Source: Ulota crispa (lineage: Eukaryota; Streptophyta; Bryopsida; Orthotrichales; Orthotrichaceae). From it: DNA of 64,000 bases. The notes beneath the pieces were generated by a model. It searched no databases, was not told the DNA's origin, and saw only the letters and a program-made list of their open reading frames with translations. The position numbers were made by a program, and so were the translations under genes. Below are positions 48,312 to 60,558 of this stretch, in pieces. The first letter of the stretch is position 1. Every line of letters begins with the position of its first letter. The stretch lies in the NCBI GenBank assembly GCA_963920765.1, contig OY987249.1, forward strand, positions 17,394,483-17,458,482, read 5' to 3'.

Positions 48312-49497
48312 TTAACCCCTAAAGGACCAAGTGGCTGTTCAACAGCCAATTGAAAGTTTGGGTAGGTTCCTATGAAGTCAAATATTATTGGATGTTCTCA
48401 AAATTTTGACACAAAGTAAGTTTATGTATCTCCTTTGTGTGAAAAAAAAAAACTTAAATCTGATGGTTAGATTTTTAGATATGATGCCCAAAAGTTTTCG
48501 GGTAGTTAGGGCAGCAAGAGCCAGACATGGTGTAATGAAGGCATATGGGTTGGATAGCAAAACTTGGGGAGGGGAAGAGGGATTTGCTTTGAAGTCCATG
48601 AGATTGGGATGACTAGGAGGAGATACGTAAAAGTGGACTAGATGGCTAGGAGGGAATAAAGGTGGCCAGGATTTGAGATCTTACTTTGTTGCACATACAG
48701 CTATGTGGGGCCCAAGTGGAAAAGCTCAAGTTTTCTTTCAAACATGGATTATACTAATAAGTTGGGAATCAATATATGCACACTAGGGTTGCTATTTGCA
48801 CACCCCGGGGTAAGTTTTAGATTTCTACCATCATAAAGTTGAATTTCAAAAATTTGAATTCAGATTTGGACTAAGAGGCTATGATTTAGTCTAGAACCAT
48901 AAAAAAGTTGCAATTCAATTATATCATGCTTGGGGAAAAAGTGTTACTTTAACTTTTGTATTCTTTATTTTTTTGGTAGTGAAAAATTCATCAATTATAA
49001 AAGGTGGTTAGACCTATCTTTTCACCATTCAGATTAAATATTAAAAAAAACTGAATGCATAAGAATTTTTTTAGACTTCCTAGTGTATTGCTATGTTTTT
49101 AGACCTTCTTGTATTGCAAGATGATTTAGAGTAAATTTCACTAACAATTTGATTTTGAAATTTTTCATGAGTGTACCTAACAAGATTTGGAACCCAATGG
49201 ACAAATAACTCAAATTCACGCGGACCAAAAACTTCACTTCAAGAAGGCCTGAAGTCTGCTGCCCCTCCTGGGCAGGGATAAAAAAAGCTTTTTTTGAAAC
49301 TTTGAATGTTATAATCTTTTGATTTGTACGGTCATAAGGGCTGAAATTTTTACCATATATCAAAATATACTATACTTCAATCTTGTACGGTTGAAATTTT
49401 GAAGAAAAGTTTTATTTTTTGGTTTTGATCAACACAGCAAAAAAACGCAGTTTTTGACATTTTTTCCTCAAAAACCCCCTAGTCCTTTAGGGGTTAA
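48312..49497. mobile_element. TTAA-flanked element, copy 5
   Basis: TTAA at 48312-48315 and 49494-49497, ends CCCCTAAAGGACC and AGTCCTTTAGGGG, 1,178 bp. It carries the same subterminal AGTGGCTGTT hairpin as copy 4, here at the left end, and contains an arm of the 23645-type foldback. Confidence 0.82.
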
Positions 49498-50398
49498 TCC
49501 CTAAATGCCCAAGGCACCAAATTTTGGTGTCCAAAAAATTTCAAGAAACTTTGAAACCCTCTTGAAGGCAGAGATTTTATTTTTTTGAGGTTTATTTTCT
49601 TGGAAAAGTTGTGCACTGAAGTTAGCTTCACCATTCAAATTCAACTTCCTCTGTATCTTATTCCATTTGTTTTTGGTGGAAGGTTAACTACAAGCATACA
49701 TTTTTTGTCATGAATAGTGTTGTGAATAGTGTCAAAGAGCCTATGAGAAGTTGCCACATTGAAAAGACGGGCATCAAGTTGTGCAAAAGGTGAAGATTTC
49801 ACTTGGGCACTCCCTAGGCAATAAGGGCCTTTTTTCTGAAATTCTAACATCTAACAAAATCTAAAAGTGCCTTTGGACTAATTTCACTTGGAATGTCTTT
49901 ATTATAAAAATTAGAATCTATTCATTTTGAGATTCTTTCATTTGTAATGGTTTTTGGTCAATAATTGAAGCTGAAAATTTCTTTGTATTAGATGATTGCA
50001 TTTTGACAATAACGTTGTAGGCTCATTTGTGAAATTGTGGTTATGGATTTGGAAGAGGGGCCATTGGTTTTGAAGTAACAACAATAAACCCTAAAGCATC
50101 CCAAGTGGTTGTTTCCCAATTTTGTATCCAAAAGTTGCCAATTAGCATTACAAGTTTTGGGCAGCTCCAAAAAAAGCAAAAAATTCCATACTCATCATCA
50201 TTCAATCACAAATATGTTAAAATCCGCAAGGCCATTTTGGATTCTTTTTGGATAGTGCCATCTAGAAACCTTGAAATTCAAGATTCAATGGTTACAATTT
50301 TGTTTTGATGTTTAAAAATGATCTTACAAAAAAAATTCAAAAACTTCAAAACTACCTTCCAAAAACAAGAAAAACACCCTTGGGCATTTAGGGGTTAA
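49494..50398. mobile_element. TTAA-flanked element, copy 6, sharing a TTAA with copy 5
   Basis: Starts at the same TTAA (49494-49497) that ends copy 5 and ends at TTAA 50395-50398. Its ends (CCCTAAATGCCCAAGG, exact inverted repeat) are a sequence variant of the family. Confidence 0.82.
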
Positions 50399-51132
50399 AA
50401 ATGAGGAAATGAGCTGAATTGAATTAAAAAAATGTTGGAAACCAATCTATGAACTTGTACATGGTAAGGAGTTTTTTTTACCTTTCTAATAGAAATTTGG
50501 AGCCTTATGAGCATGAGAGAAGAACAACCCTTGGCCATTTGGGGTTATAATTAATACATATCCGTTGACGGTGGTATTGTCACAATCCTTCTTCTCAACA
50601 AACTCCTTCAAAGCAATGACTCCATTCAAATAAATCAACCCCTTCTAAATGCCAAGCAAATAGGTTTAAGAAATTGGGATTATGTAAAATTGAATCAACT
50701 GGTTATTCATTATGGACAAAAGAGGAGGATTAAAGGTAAATCTACCTTTTTCTTGTAGAAGCCTCTCCTATCTGGCAATAGTTTTTTTTAGTTTTAAGCT
50801 TCAAGGGATTAATGGGTGGCTTGAAAAAAGCTTCAAGAATTTGTGGAGCATATTAGTTGGAGCTATAATCTTCAAACTCACTATCCAACATTTTGTGTTG
50901 GTTAAATTAGGCATAGTTCAATGTGTTGTTATTGTTGCTTGTGAAAAGACATTTTAAAACAAAATTTGATAATCAGGGTTAGGATGAACTTGAATCAAAA
51001 AATCTAGAAGCATTGATAAGAATTGTTTTAGAGGGACTAGATGAAAACATTGATAATATAATCTATGATGCAATTTCTTTTTAGAAAAATGGTGTCAAGT
51101 TTAGTTATCTCTACTCTAACTCAAATAGATAT
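50399..51132. other. Intergenic, no feature recognised
   Basis: A plus frame at 50712-50957 matches nothing I know. Confidence 0.45.
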
Positions 51133-51950
51133 TTAACCCCTAAAAGCCTAGCTGTCCCCTTGGGGGACAAATAAATTTTGGGCATATAGCTATAGCTAAA
51201 TGAGTTTGTGTGGTTTTTTGAGACTTTTATTGAAGGTAGGGAATTCAAAGTCCTATGTGGGCATCTAGTTTTTCTTCATTCCAACATTTCTTGAAGAGGC
51301 TATGCATGAATTTCTGAAAAACATGGGAAAATGGATAATCCTAGGAGCCCAAAAAGCTTCTATAAAATTTGTATTTTTTAAAAATTAAAATTTGAAATTA
51401 GTTCTTTACATTTATATGTATGAGGGAAGCTTTGAATCATTCAATTTTGATTGATGAGTGAGAAGTTTTAGTTTGTGGGTAGGTATGGGAATCAGGAACC
51501 TCCATTCCTATCACTAGAAGAAAAACGGCAATAAACAATTAAGTAATTTAGTTGTTGTGCAATTATTGTGACCATACGTGACCATATAACAACTATGAAA
51601 CAACTACATATGGTCACAATAATTGCTCAACAACTAAATTACTTAGTTGTTTATTGCCATTTTTCTTCTAGTGTATTACCCCTTGTAAAATTTGGTGCTT
51701 TAACATTTTGAGCAATTTGTGTATTTTATTTTTGACTTTTTTTTTCCAAGTTGTACTAGACTAAGATTCCTTGCTTTTCACCATTTGGATTAAAGTAATT
51801 CAAATTTTTGAACTTTACATAAATCCTCCAATTTTGCCTAGTGTATATGCAAATTTCATGACCTCTAGGCATTGCAAGATTTTACAAAGTATGACTAACA
51901 CCTCCAATTCATTTGAAAATTCTCCTACACATACCTAGGGCAAGATCCGG
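51133..51950. mobile_element. TTAA-flanked element, copy 7, one half only
   Basis: TTAA then CCCCTAAAAGCC, followed by the hairpin TTGTCCCC-type block. This half pairs with 54360-54973 over about 620 bp in inverted orientation. It is interrupted by a CACTA-type miniature element at 51512-51673 that the partner arm lacks. Confidence 0.75.
51512..51673. mobile_element. CACTA-type miniature element (CACTAGAAG ends), copy 2
   Basis: CACTAGAAGAAAAA ends, 3-bp duplication TAT, 162 bp. Same end sequence as 42066-42281. Confidence 0.88.
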
Positions 51951-54037
51951 ACAATGCTATTTGGTGAGCGTAAAATGGTGAGCCATGAGCGGTGAGCCAA
52001 GATTTTTGTAAGCAAGAACTAACATTGAGCTTAAAATCAATGTAAAAACTAAAAAATTGGCAGGTTCTTCAAGAGATAGAAGTTTTAAATGCATAATTCT
52101 AAGACCTTATGTACACAAATATAGTTGGAATTTACGATTTTGACAAAAGAATCTAGGCTTACGGCTCATGACTCACAAATCCTTGCTCAAGAAATAGCAT
52201 TCCCCAATTGGGATACAAGTGAATAAAATATAGTATGTTTTTACTAAGGGTTATATTAATCCAAACACTACTCCTCTAAAACTAGATTTTGTATGTAAGA
52301 AAAAGAAAAATCCACTTTGTGTATCAATTGGACTAATATATGTCCAAAGACTATTAAGAATTTAGAAGCTTTTGTTCTAAAATTTAAAATAATATTAGGC
52401 TTTATAATAAAAAATAATGTAAGAAGTTTAAGTTTAACTAAATAGATAACTTCATAATTAGTAGAAGCTTATTTACACAATCCTTAGTGTTAGCAACTTC
52501 TAATACTTACTTGGGTTTGTATGGGAAAAAATCATATTTAGTTATTTTATTCTATCTATTGCCACATTAGATCACTACAAGAAATTGTGTCCTAATTGAC
52601 ATGTCCAAATTAACTAAATGTGTCCAAAATGACAAAAATACTGTCATATTGGACAATTTCTGTAGATTTAGCCATGTTGGTTTGGACATAATTTTGTCAT
52701 TTTGGACAGTTTCCCTTGTAGTGGATGTTGATCAGACTCGTGAAAAAATCTTTACTTGAAGTTTTGCAAAAATTGCAATGGGAAGAAAGAGCATGACATA
52801 GGAAAACATAAGATTGAGTGCTACTTGTATTAACCCTTGTTTTTTTGCTTCCACCGTCACTTGAAAGTCCTACTAATTCAAGAGTTGTAAATTATCCTTT
52901 TGAACTATTTTAGAGATGAATAACTCAAAATAAACTTGAATGAGATAAACGTGATACGATTGGATCAAAGTTTAATTTTGAACAATTAGATCAAGTAGAG
53001 GAAGAATATATTATTGCAAAACAAGAAGAATTCAAAAATCAAGAGAGAATATATGTGGATGCAAAATCTTCATTTGAATATCTTTTTATACAACCTAGAT
53101 TTTTAAATTTGATCTTACAAGTGTCTTGTGATCTAAGTTTTGCCTTTTTCCACAAAACCCAGTGAACACTAGTATAGGGGTTTTTTAAGAGGAATGGTGG
53201 AAATAATCTATCATTTTGTGACTAAAGTCACTTTCAAATAGAATTAGGTTTAAAAGGTTTAAATAAAAGGAAAACACTCTTATTCCCAAGTTTATTGCAT
53301 TCACTTGCAATCCATTACTTATGCCCTAGACACAATGAATGAAGTCACAGTCCTATCTAGTATTCTAAGGGATGTCAAATAGTCAAGTTTGGTCAAATTG
53401 TCTTTATGCATGTTCTATCATGACCTAATCAAAATGCCAAGATAATATTTGAATATATATAGTACATGTGATTGACATTTTTTATTTCTAGGTTTGCATT
53501 TGAATTTTGAAGTGTAAACAAAAGTAAAGTGCATACTAGTTTTGAAGTATAGTGTGAATATATGGTCAATTGTCTTATGAATGGACATTAGGCTATGGGC
53601 ACGTAATTAGTTTTGCTGTTAGGAAAGTTATATAGGAATAAAGAGTCATGACATATAAGGCTATTGGCATTTAATTTTATACTTGGAGCATAAATTAGAA
53701 CTTGACTTCCCTTGCAATATTTTTCTTTGTTTTCTTTGTTTTGTATCTTGTTTTATTAATATGTATGCACCCAATCAATGAGATTGTGGAAGGCAATATT
53801 CTCTGTATGTTTGTTCCTGATTGCAAGTGGCAATGATTGATGTGTTTAAGTGATGTGATTAACTTGACTTGTGGTTGAATCAATGGCCGATTGGAAACTT
53901 AGTGAATGAGTATATAGATTATAGATAGAGAGTAATTGATTGAGAAACCTGTGAGAGGTGATGCTATAATTTGATTTAGATTCTTATTCATAGAAGTAGA
54001 GGCTATGGTCGGTGATAGTATTTTAGGGATTGAGAGC
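51951..54037. other. AT-rich stretch between inverted TTAA-element halves
   Basis: Holds the miniature element at 52573-52723; otherwise no gene or structure recognised. Confidence 0.45.
52573..52723. mobile_element. CACTA-type miniature element (CACTACAAG ends), copy 2
   Basis: CACTACAAGAAA and its imperfect complement, 3-bp duplication GAT, 151 bp. Interior pairs through TGTCATTTTGGACA-like blocks. Same end type as 28745-28872. Confidence 0.85.
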
Positions 54038-54977
54038 TTAACCCCTAAAGGATCAAGCCCATTTTCCAGTGAAAGTTACCCAAAATTGCCACTTTTGGGA
54101 GAATGAGTAGAAAAGTAGGAAAAACAATTATTTTTGGAAATCCAACCAGAAAATCTTGCCCTAGACTATGGGAGGTGCTTACGGAAAAAAATCAGCTCAT
54201 TTTAGGAGTAGAGGAGTGAGATATTGACATTTGAAGTGAAAAAAAAAGTTTTTTTCCCTACTGCTCAAAAATTTTAGAAGCCTTTAATTGCCCCTAAATC
54301 AAAAAAATTGTTCTACGCAAAGTTGAGGTTTATTTTTCCCATGTAAAAAATCAAGTTAGGTAAGTGTGGGAGAATTTTCAAATGAATTGGAGGTGTGAAT
54401 CATACTTTGTAAAATCTTGCAATGCTGTAAGGCCATCAAATTTGCAAATACACTAGACAAAATTGGAGGATTTATGTAAAATAGAGAAATATGAATCACA
54501 TTGATCCAAATGGTGAGAACCAAGGAATCTTAGTCTACTACAACTTGGAAAAAAAAAAGGTCAAAAAACAAATTCACAAAGAGCTCAAAACAGTAAAGTA
54601 CCAAAGGCAAAAGGAATGGAGGTATGGGAGACCCGTACCTGCCCGCAAACTAAAACTTTTCACTCAAAAATCAAAATGGAATGATTCAAAGCTCCCCACA
54701 TATATATAAATCTAAAGAACCAATTTCAGATTTTTATTTTGGAAAAACGTTATTTTTAAAAAAGTTTTTGGTTGCCCAATCTTGCCTATTTTTAGAAATT
54801 CATGCATAACTTCTTCAATAATTGTCGGGATGAAGAAAAAATTAGATGCCCACGCAGATCTTTGAATTCCCCATCTTCAATAAAAGTTTCAGAAAATCAC
54901 GCAAAGTAGTTTAGCCATAGGTACATGCCCAAAATCCCATTTGTCCCCCGTAGGGACAATGGTCCTTTAGGGGTTAA
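54038..54977. mobile_element. TTAA-flanked element, copy 8
   Basis: TTAA at 54038-54041 and 54974-54977; ends CCCCTAAAGGATC and its relative. The left 300 bp resemble copy 4 (shared ACATTTGAAGTGA block) and the right 600 bp are the inverted match of 51133-51950. Confidence 0.75.
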
Positions 54978-57645
54978 GGCAATAGCTGATTGATTTATTG
55001 TGAATGAATGCCTTGTGGGTAGCAAGATGTGATATTGAGCAAATTGTAAATCCAATGCAATAGACAAAGAGAGAATAAACTTGAGAAGAAATTGCTCAAT
55101 ATCATTGTCATAATCATTAGCAGTTATCATGCAAGTATTTCATACAAAGAATGCTCAAGGCAATTGACAAAATTGTAATTGCAAACTCAATGCACAAATT
55201 AAATTAAAGAAGTGAGATATTTCTGAGAGAAATAGTGTGGATAATATTAGTGGTTATTAAGTATACTTAAAGCTTGTGAGGATATAGCCTAGGTTGTTAA
55301 ACTCAAGAAAAAGCTATAATTTGATTATGATAGATGAGAATTAATGTGATGCATGAGTAAAAGAAGATGGTGGCCATGATATGAGAGGGATTATCTGCAT
55401 GTGCCTTTTATGATTAAACATTGGAAGAAGGAGAAAAGCTATAGCCAAAGCAGAAATGCAAGATAATAACTAAGTACATGTTCAGAGATTTTGCAAAAAG
55501 AAGCAAACAACAATAGAATAGAGTGTTATTTATCCTTGTAGTGATTACATGATAGTTTATGGATAATTGATTAAGGCAATAGAACAGAGATTCAATATTC
55601 TGTGATAGAATGGAACTAGCTATTGACCAATTGCAATGCTCATAGAAACATAATAGAATTATTCTATATAATTAGAATGATTGAATAGATGAAACAATAT
55701 ATGTAATGGAAATCAATGGCTATGAACAAATGAAGAGAAGAATATTGGAATGATTAACTCCTCTAAATCCCATTTGGGTAGGCCATTGACTTGCCAATAC
55801 ATCTTGTGGTCTAGTTTGGAAATTAATTAGACTGGTTATATGTGGTTATTAAACTGAAATAAATTACTGTTCTAATGCATGGCTACTGACAAACAATTTA
55901 CTGCTAGACCATAGCCTTGTCAGATTGATATGACATTAAATAAAATGGACAATTGCTTTGATTTGTTGATATAGGTTATCTTTTGGTTACTGATTGTGGC
56001 AATTGCCAAAGAAAATAGCCTATGCTTGATTTAATAAATGTTAATTATCCCAAAACCCTTTGAATGTTCTGAGATAGTATTACGGCACTTGCATGGGATT
56101 GCATTCATATTTAATGGACCAATTGTTATTTACTAGAACTCAAACACAAGAGGTATGCACTAGTCCTTTTAATTCAAGTTTCTAATTTGATACACCTTTG
56201 TCATAACCTTTTCTTTACATTTCCTAAATTAAGTGATATTTACCTTACATTTAACCTTAGTTTACAAACTTTAATTATTTTAGACTTTATGTGAATGACT
56301 TTGGTGTTAGCTTGTCCTTGTGTTTTGCGAAACTAGTCATCAAATTATTACTACAGTACACATAATTCTTTTACTATTCTTTTTTTATGTTTTAGGGCAA
56401 TAAGTCCAATCACCGCTTCTTTTCAAAACTTTTTCTTTTAATTATTACCTAATGCAAATACCTAATGTGTTAGTCTTTTAGGGCAATATCTCAGTTGGCA
56501 ATTATTCTCAATTTGCACAATTAAATGATTTAAAATTCTTACAAGGTGATATGTGTTTCTGCTTCTAGATCAATTGGTCTAGTTTATACACATTAGCATC
56601 TAGCAAATTTCTTGTGATGAAATCACAGTGTTGCTGCGCACCCTTCTTGAGACTAAAGATTTCTTTTTGGCAGCCTTAAGCTTTTATTCCACACGTTTGT
56701 GGAATTTTCAATCCCCTCCTTCTAGATCAATTGGAAGCCTTAAAAAATTTGATTCAGCAATATTTACGTCCAATTTATTAAAATTCTTGGTCTCTCAATA
56801 CTCCAAGGGCCTCAATACAGCCTTTGATTCCTCTTTGCTTTTGTCTGGGGGATTTGCAATGTTTGAAACTCCTAATTGCCCTCAGCCTTCTTCTCTCCAA
56901 TTATTTCTCTTGCTGTAGCAGTAATCTCACCCAGATTCTAACTCCTCAAGTTTATTTATTTTTAATGCCATGAATTGCAATCAATCTAAGAACTCAACTC
57001 CAAATCTCAATCAGTCAAATCTACTCCTCAAACCCTAATTTGTAACTTACTCTATGCTCTCAATTTTACTTCTCCACTTCACGAAATCACTCTTTTGAAC
57101 AAGTTTAGATTTTCATTTTATTCATTTAATTTTCCTTTTTCATTGATTTCCTTATAATTCTCACACTTTCAATTGTAAAAATCTCTCAATGATAATACAA
57201 ACATAACATATATCTCTCACATGCAAGATCACAAACAAGCAACAAAAATGTAACACAATATAATATTAATCTCAATAAAATATGGGACTTAAAAGAATGC
57301 CAAATTTTTAATGAGTCTTCTACTTCTATTCATACTCTTAGAAATTGAAAAGTCACATCCTTTCCAAAGGATGGTGACCTATCATCTTTCTACTTTTCTT
57401 TTACTTTTATTTACTTTTTACTTTAATCTTTTAAATATTTCAAAGTATATTAAAGTACTTTCTTCTTTCTTATTTATTTTAAAGTCTAAAGTAGTCCTAA
57501 AAGTCATAAAAATTCAATTAAAGCTTCTACTTTAATATCTAGACTACATGTTTCAACTAATGTAGCCTCAAAATATTTGAATGAAACATGGAATGAATGA
57601 AGCCAAAGTGTACCAAAGTGTTTAAAATAATGTTTAAATCCTATT
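54978..57645. other. AT-rich intergenic, no gene supported
   Basis: The longest frame (56628-56918, plus, 96 codons) matches nothing I know and shows no domain. No repeats recognised. Confidence 0.45.
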
Positions 57646-58016
57646 GAGGAAAGTTTAGAGAATTGTCTTCTTCATTAACACAGAGAAGTAATTCTCATTA
57701 CAAGGGATTTGGACCCTCAAAGAGGCCCCTTCCCCCAAATCCATGGGAACTTTGGAACACCTTCCATATGGGCAGTTTGCCGCAGTATGACATGGCATTG
57801 AGGCGACCATGTCAAATTGTATTATTTTATTGAAAAAAAAATCTTATTTTTTTCTAAGATTTTATTTTGCTTTTTTAATTAATTTTTTTTAACAATTAGC
57901 AAGGGCTGGTTCCCATCATTGGGAATAGCCAAACTCATAGCCCCTTTTTGGGTCCAAATCTCTCATAATGATAATTCCACCATATTTGAAAATTACTACT
58001 TGACAATTCTCTTTAA
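57646..58016. mobile_element. Small foldback element
   Basis: Ends TTTAGAGAATTGTC and its complement, with a second paired block GATTTGGACCC. About 370 bp, non-coding. Confidence 0.6.
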
Positions 58017-60558
58017 ATGTAAATCTTGAAAAAAAGACAACTTGTTTTTCTAGTAAACAAAATAGTGAATAGGAATCTAAAGAACCTCATTCAATTGACA
58101 ATTCTTTTGTGGAACCACAATATTAAAAAGAAATTTTAATTTAAGAAAGAGAAAATACAAGAAAATATCAAAGGACTATAATTTCAATTGTAAAGAGCTA
58201 TACCAAATACAGCATATCCACTTCCATTGAATATGGTCTAATTACCTCAAATTTTAGGTCAAGCAAGAAATGACAAATTCAATTCATTCTTCAATCAAAA
58301 ACCATTGGTCATTCCACATGTCATTCCATCTACTAATGTAATAAATTTAGAAGCCATTTGATGCACAATAATATCTATATGTTTAATTGATGTTTATAGG
58401 CCTTGTGCCCAATAAACCTTTTGAATTTGATCACTTAAATTTTATTGACTATGTTCCATACTAATTCAATCATTCAAAAAATAGCCCCATGAACTTCCAA
58501 AAAAACTTGTCAAATTTTTGTCCATTCTTTAAAACTTTTTTCTAAATTAATAAAAATTGAATTTATTGGACAAGCTTCTCATAATCTCTCAACTTTTGAA
58601 AGTCCTTGAATAATATTTGTTGATTTCAATCTTTCATATACGTTATTAATGTATCTCCTTCTTTCAAAGTTTTATCATACTCATAACTCCACCAATAATA
58701 GAATAAGGTTTAGCTAATTTTATTACCAAAGAAAAATCTTCATAAATAGCTACAATTTGACCACTCATTAAAATTATGAAAGTTACGTAGAAAAACCATT
58801 GCAAAATAATAATAATTAATAAATTAGCATTTTTAATATAAAAAATATCAACTTTATAAAGTAGTTTTCTATATATAGGTATTTTAAGTTTAATTAAAAT
58901 TATCAATAACATATATATACATGTATATATTTTATACTTATTATTAATGTTTTTATAAAGACAAGAGAAAGGTTGAAGTTCTTTTGGAAGATTTTGTGAA
59001 TGACCTAGAGTTTTGTTTTCGGAAACCTTTTTCTATATTGAGATATTTAGTTACAATTTATTTATTTTTTAATTGATAAGCTAACAAAAGTTCTACAATA
59101 TTTTATTCTTTTGTGTTTTTGTTTTGTTTTGTTTTGCAAACTAAATTAGCTTGAAACAAATTTGATGGTGATAAAATAGAAAAAAATCTTCTTGATTTTG
59201 TTTTGAAGAAATACATTAATATTCCAAGTGTCAATATTCATAAATTTCCAAAACCATTTATTTCTTGTTGATGTTCACTTAACCAAACTACAAATTTTAC
59301 TAAACTCCATATCTGGAATACAAATTGACTTGTGAGGAATAAGCCTCCTCCCATGGCTTTAATAGCTAGCAAGATTAATTGGTTGCTTAACCCCAACTAC
59401 CCAAACCGCAGCCTAAGGATGTTATGAAGTCTAGTTGTTATAAGGCACTTTGTAACGCCAAGTTTTATTAAACATTAAAAAAAAACATTATAATTTTATT
59501 GATAATTGGCGTTTTTAGTAATATAAGAATTACTTTTTTTTAATTGATTAAAATTAAAATGTTTAATTAAACTTATTTGAAAAAAAATCCATAACTTTAT
59601 TTTTGCAAATTTTTATGAAAGAAGTATGAGCATCTTTGATAAATGTTTTTGTTTCCCAAGTTAGTATTTAAAAACTTTGAATTAATAGAACTTCAATATT
59701 ATTAAGAATTTCAGCTTCTACACATAAAAAACATATTTAATAATTTGAAATTTACCAGCTTGTTGTTCTTTTGAGAACTTTAGAAAAAAATGTATTAGTT
59801 AATTTCAAGTATTATCAATTATTGTTATTTTGTATTCTATAGATAGGTATATATATATATATATATATAATTTTGGAAATTACAATCTATTCAAGATAAC
59901 ACCAATTTTTGACATAAAATATTTCAAAATATTTTTTCCTAAAGCTATCTTGTTTTCATTAAAAGAATACATATACTTCCAAGTAATATTGTTATTTCAA
60001 ATTATTAGTTTTTTTATTCCTAACCAAACTACTTACTGTACTAGGAACAACATCTTAATAAATTCCAAATAGTATGTGCGCCACATTTGATACATGAAGA
60101 TACTCTCTTTCATATTTTTCCAGCAACTTTAGTGGGACTTGCACAATAATGGATGGAACTTATAGACCTTCTGCAAATTAAGAAGCCTTGAGGCTTGTAT
60201 TCTTGAACAAGCTTTGTCTATTAACTTTTAAGGAAAGTTTACAAAAACATCTTTGAACAATTACAATGGACTAGCCTCTTTGACATAAGCTTTTAATCTT
60301 GGTGGATATAGATCATTAACAGCTTGACGCATTATATGAATATTTGGAATCCCATGTTCAAGCAACAGTAAAAGAATTTCCTCAACGCCCATGGTAGCTA
60401 TCAATTCTTTCTCTTGCTAACATTTGTAAGTCTAACAACTTTTTGTGCAACCTCTCTACATAAGATATAGGCCTAAAATGGTTTTAAAATGCTTATTGTA
60501 AATTTGCCAATCATGGAAATGACCATGGATGTTTATTGAATCAATAAGATAAAAACAA
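58017..60558. other. Very AT-rich intergenic DNA
   Basis: No gene recognised. A short TA run lies at 59848-59869. Confidence 0.5.

Noticed and set aside
56628..56918. Plus-strand frame of 96 codons
   Set aside because: No start context, no domain, in AT-rich DNA with other short frames.
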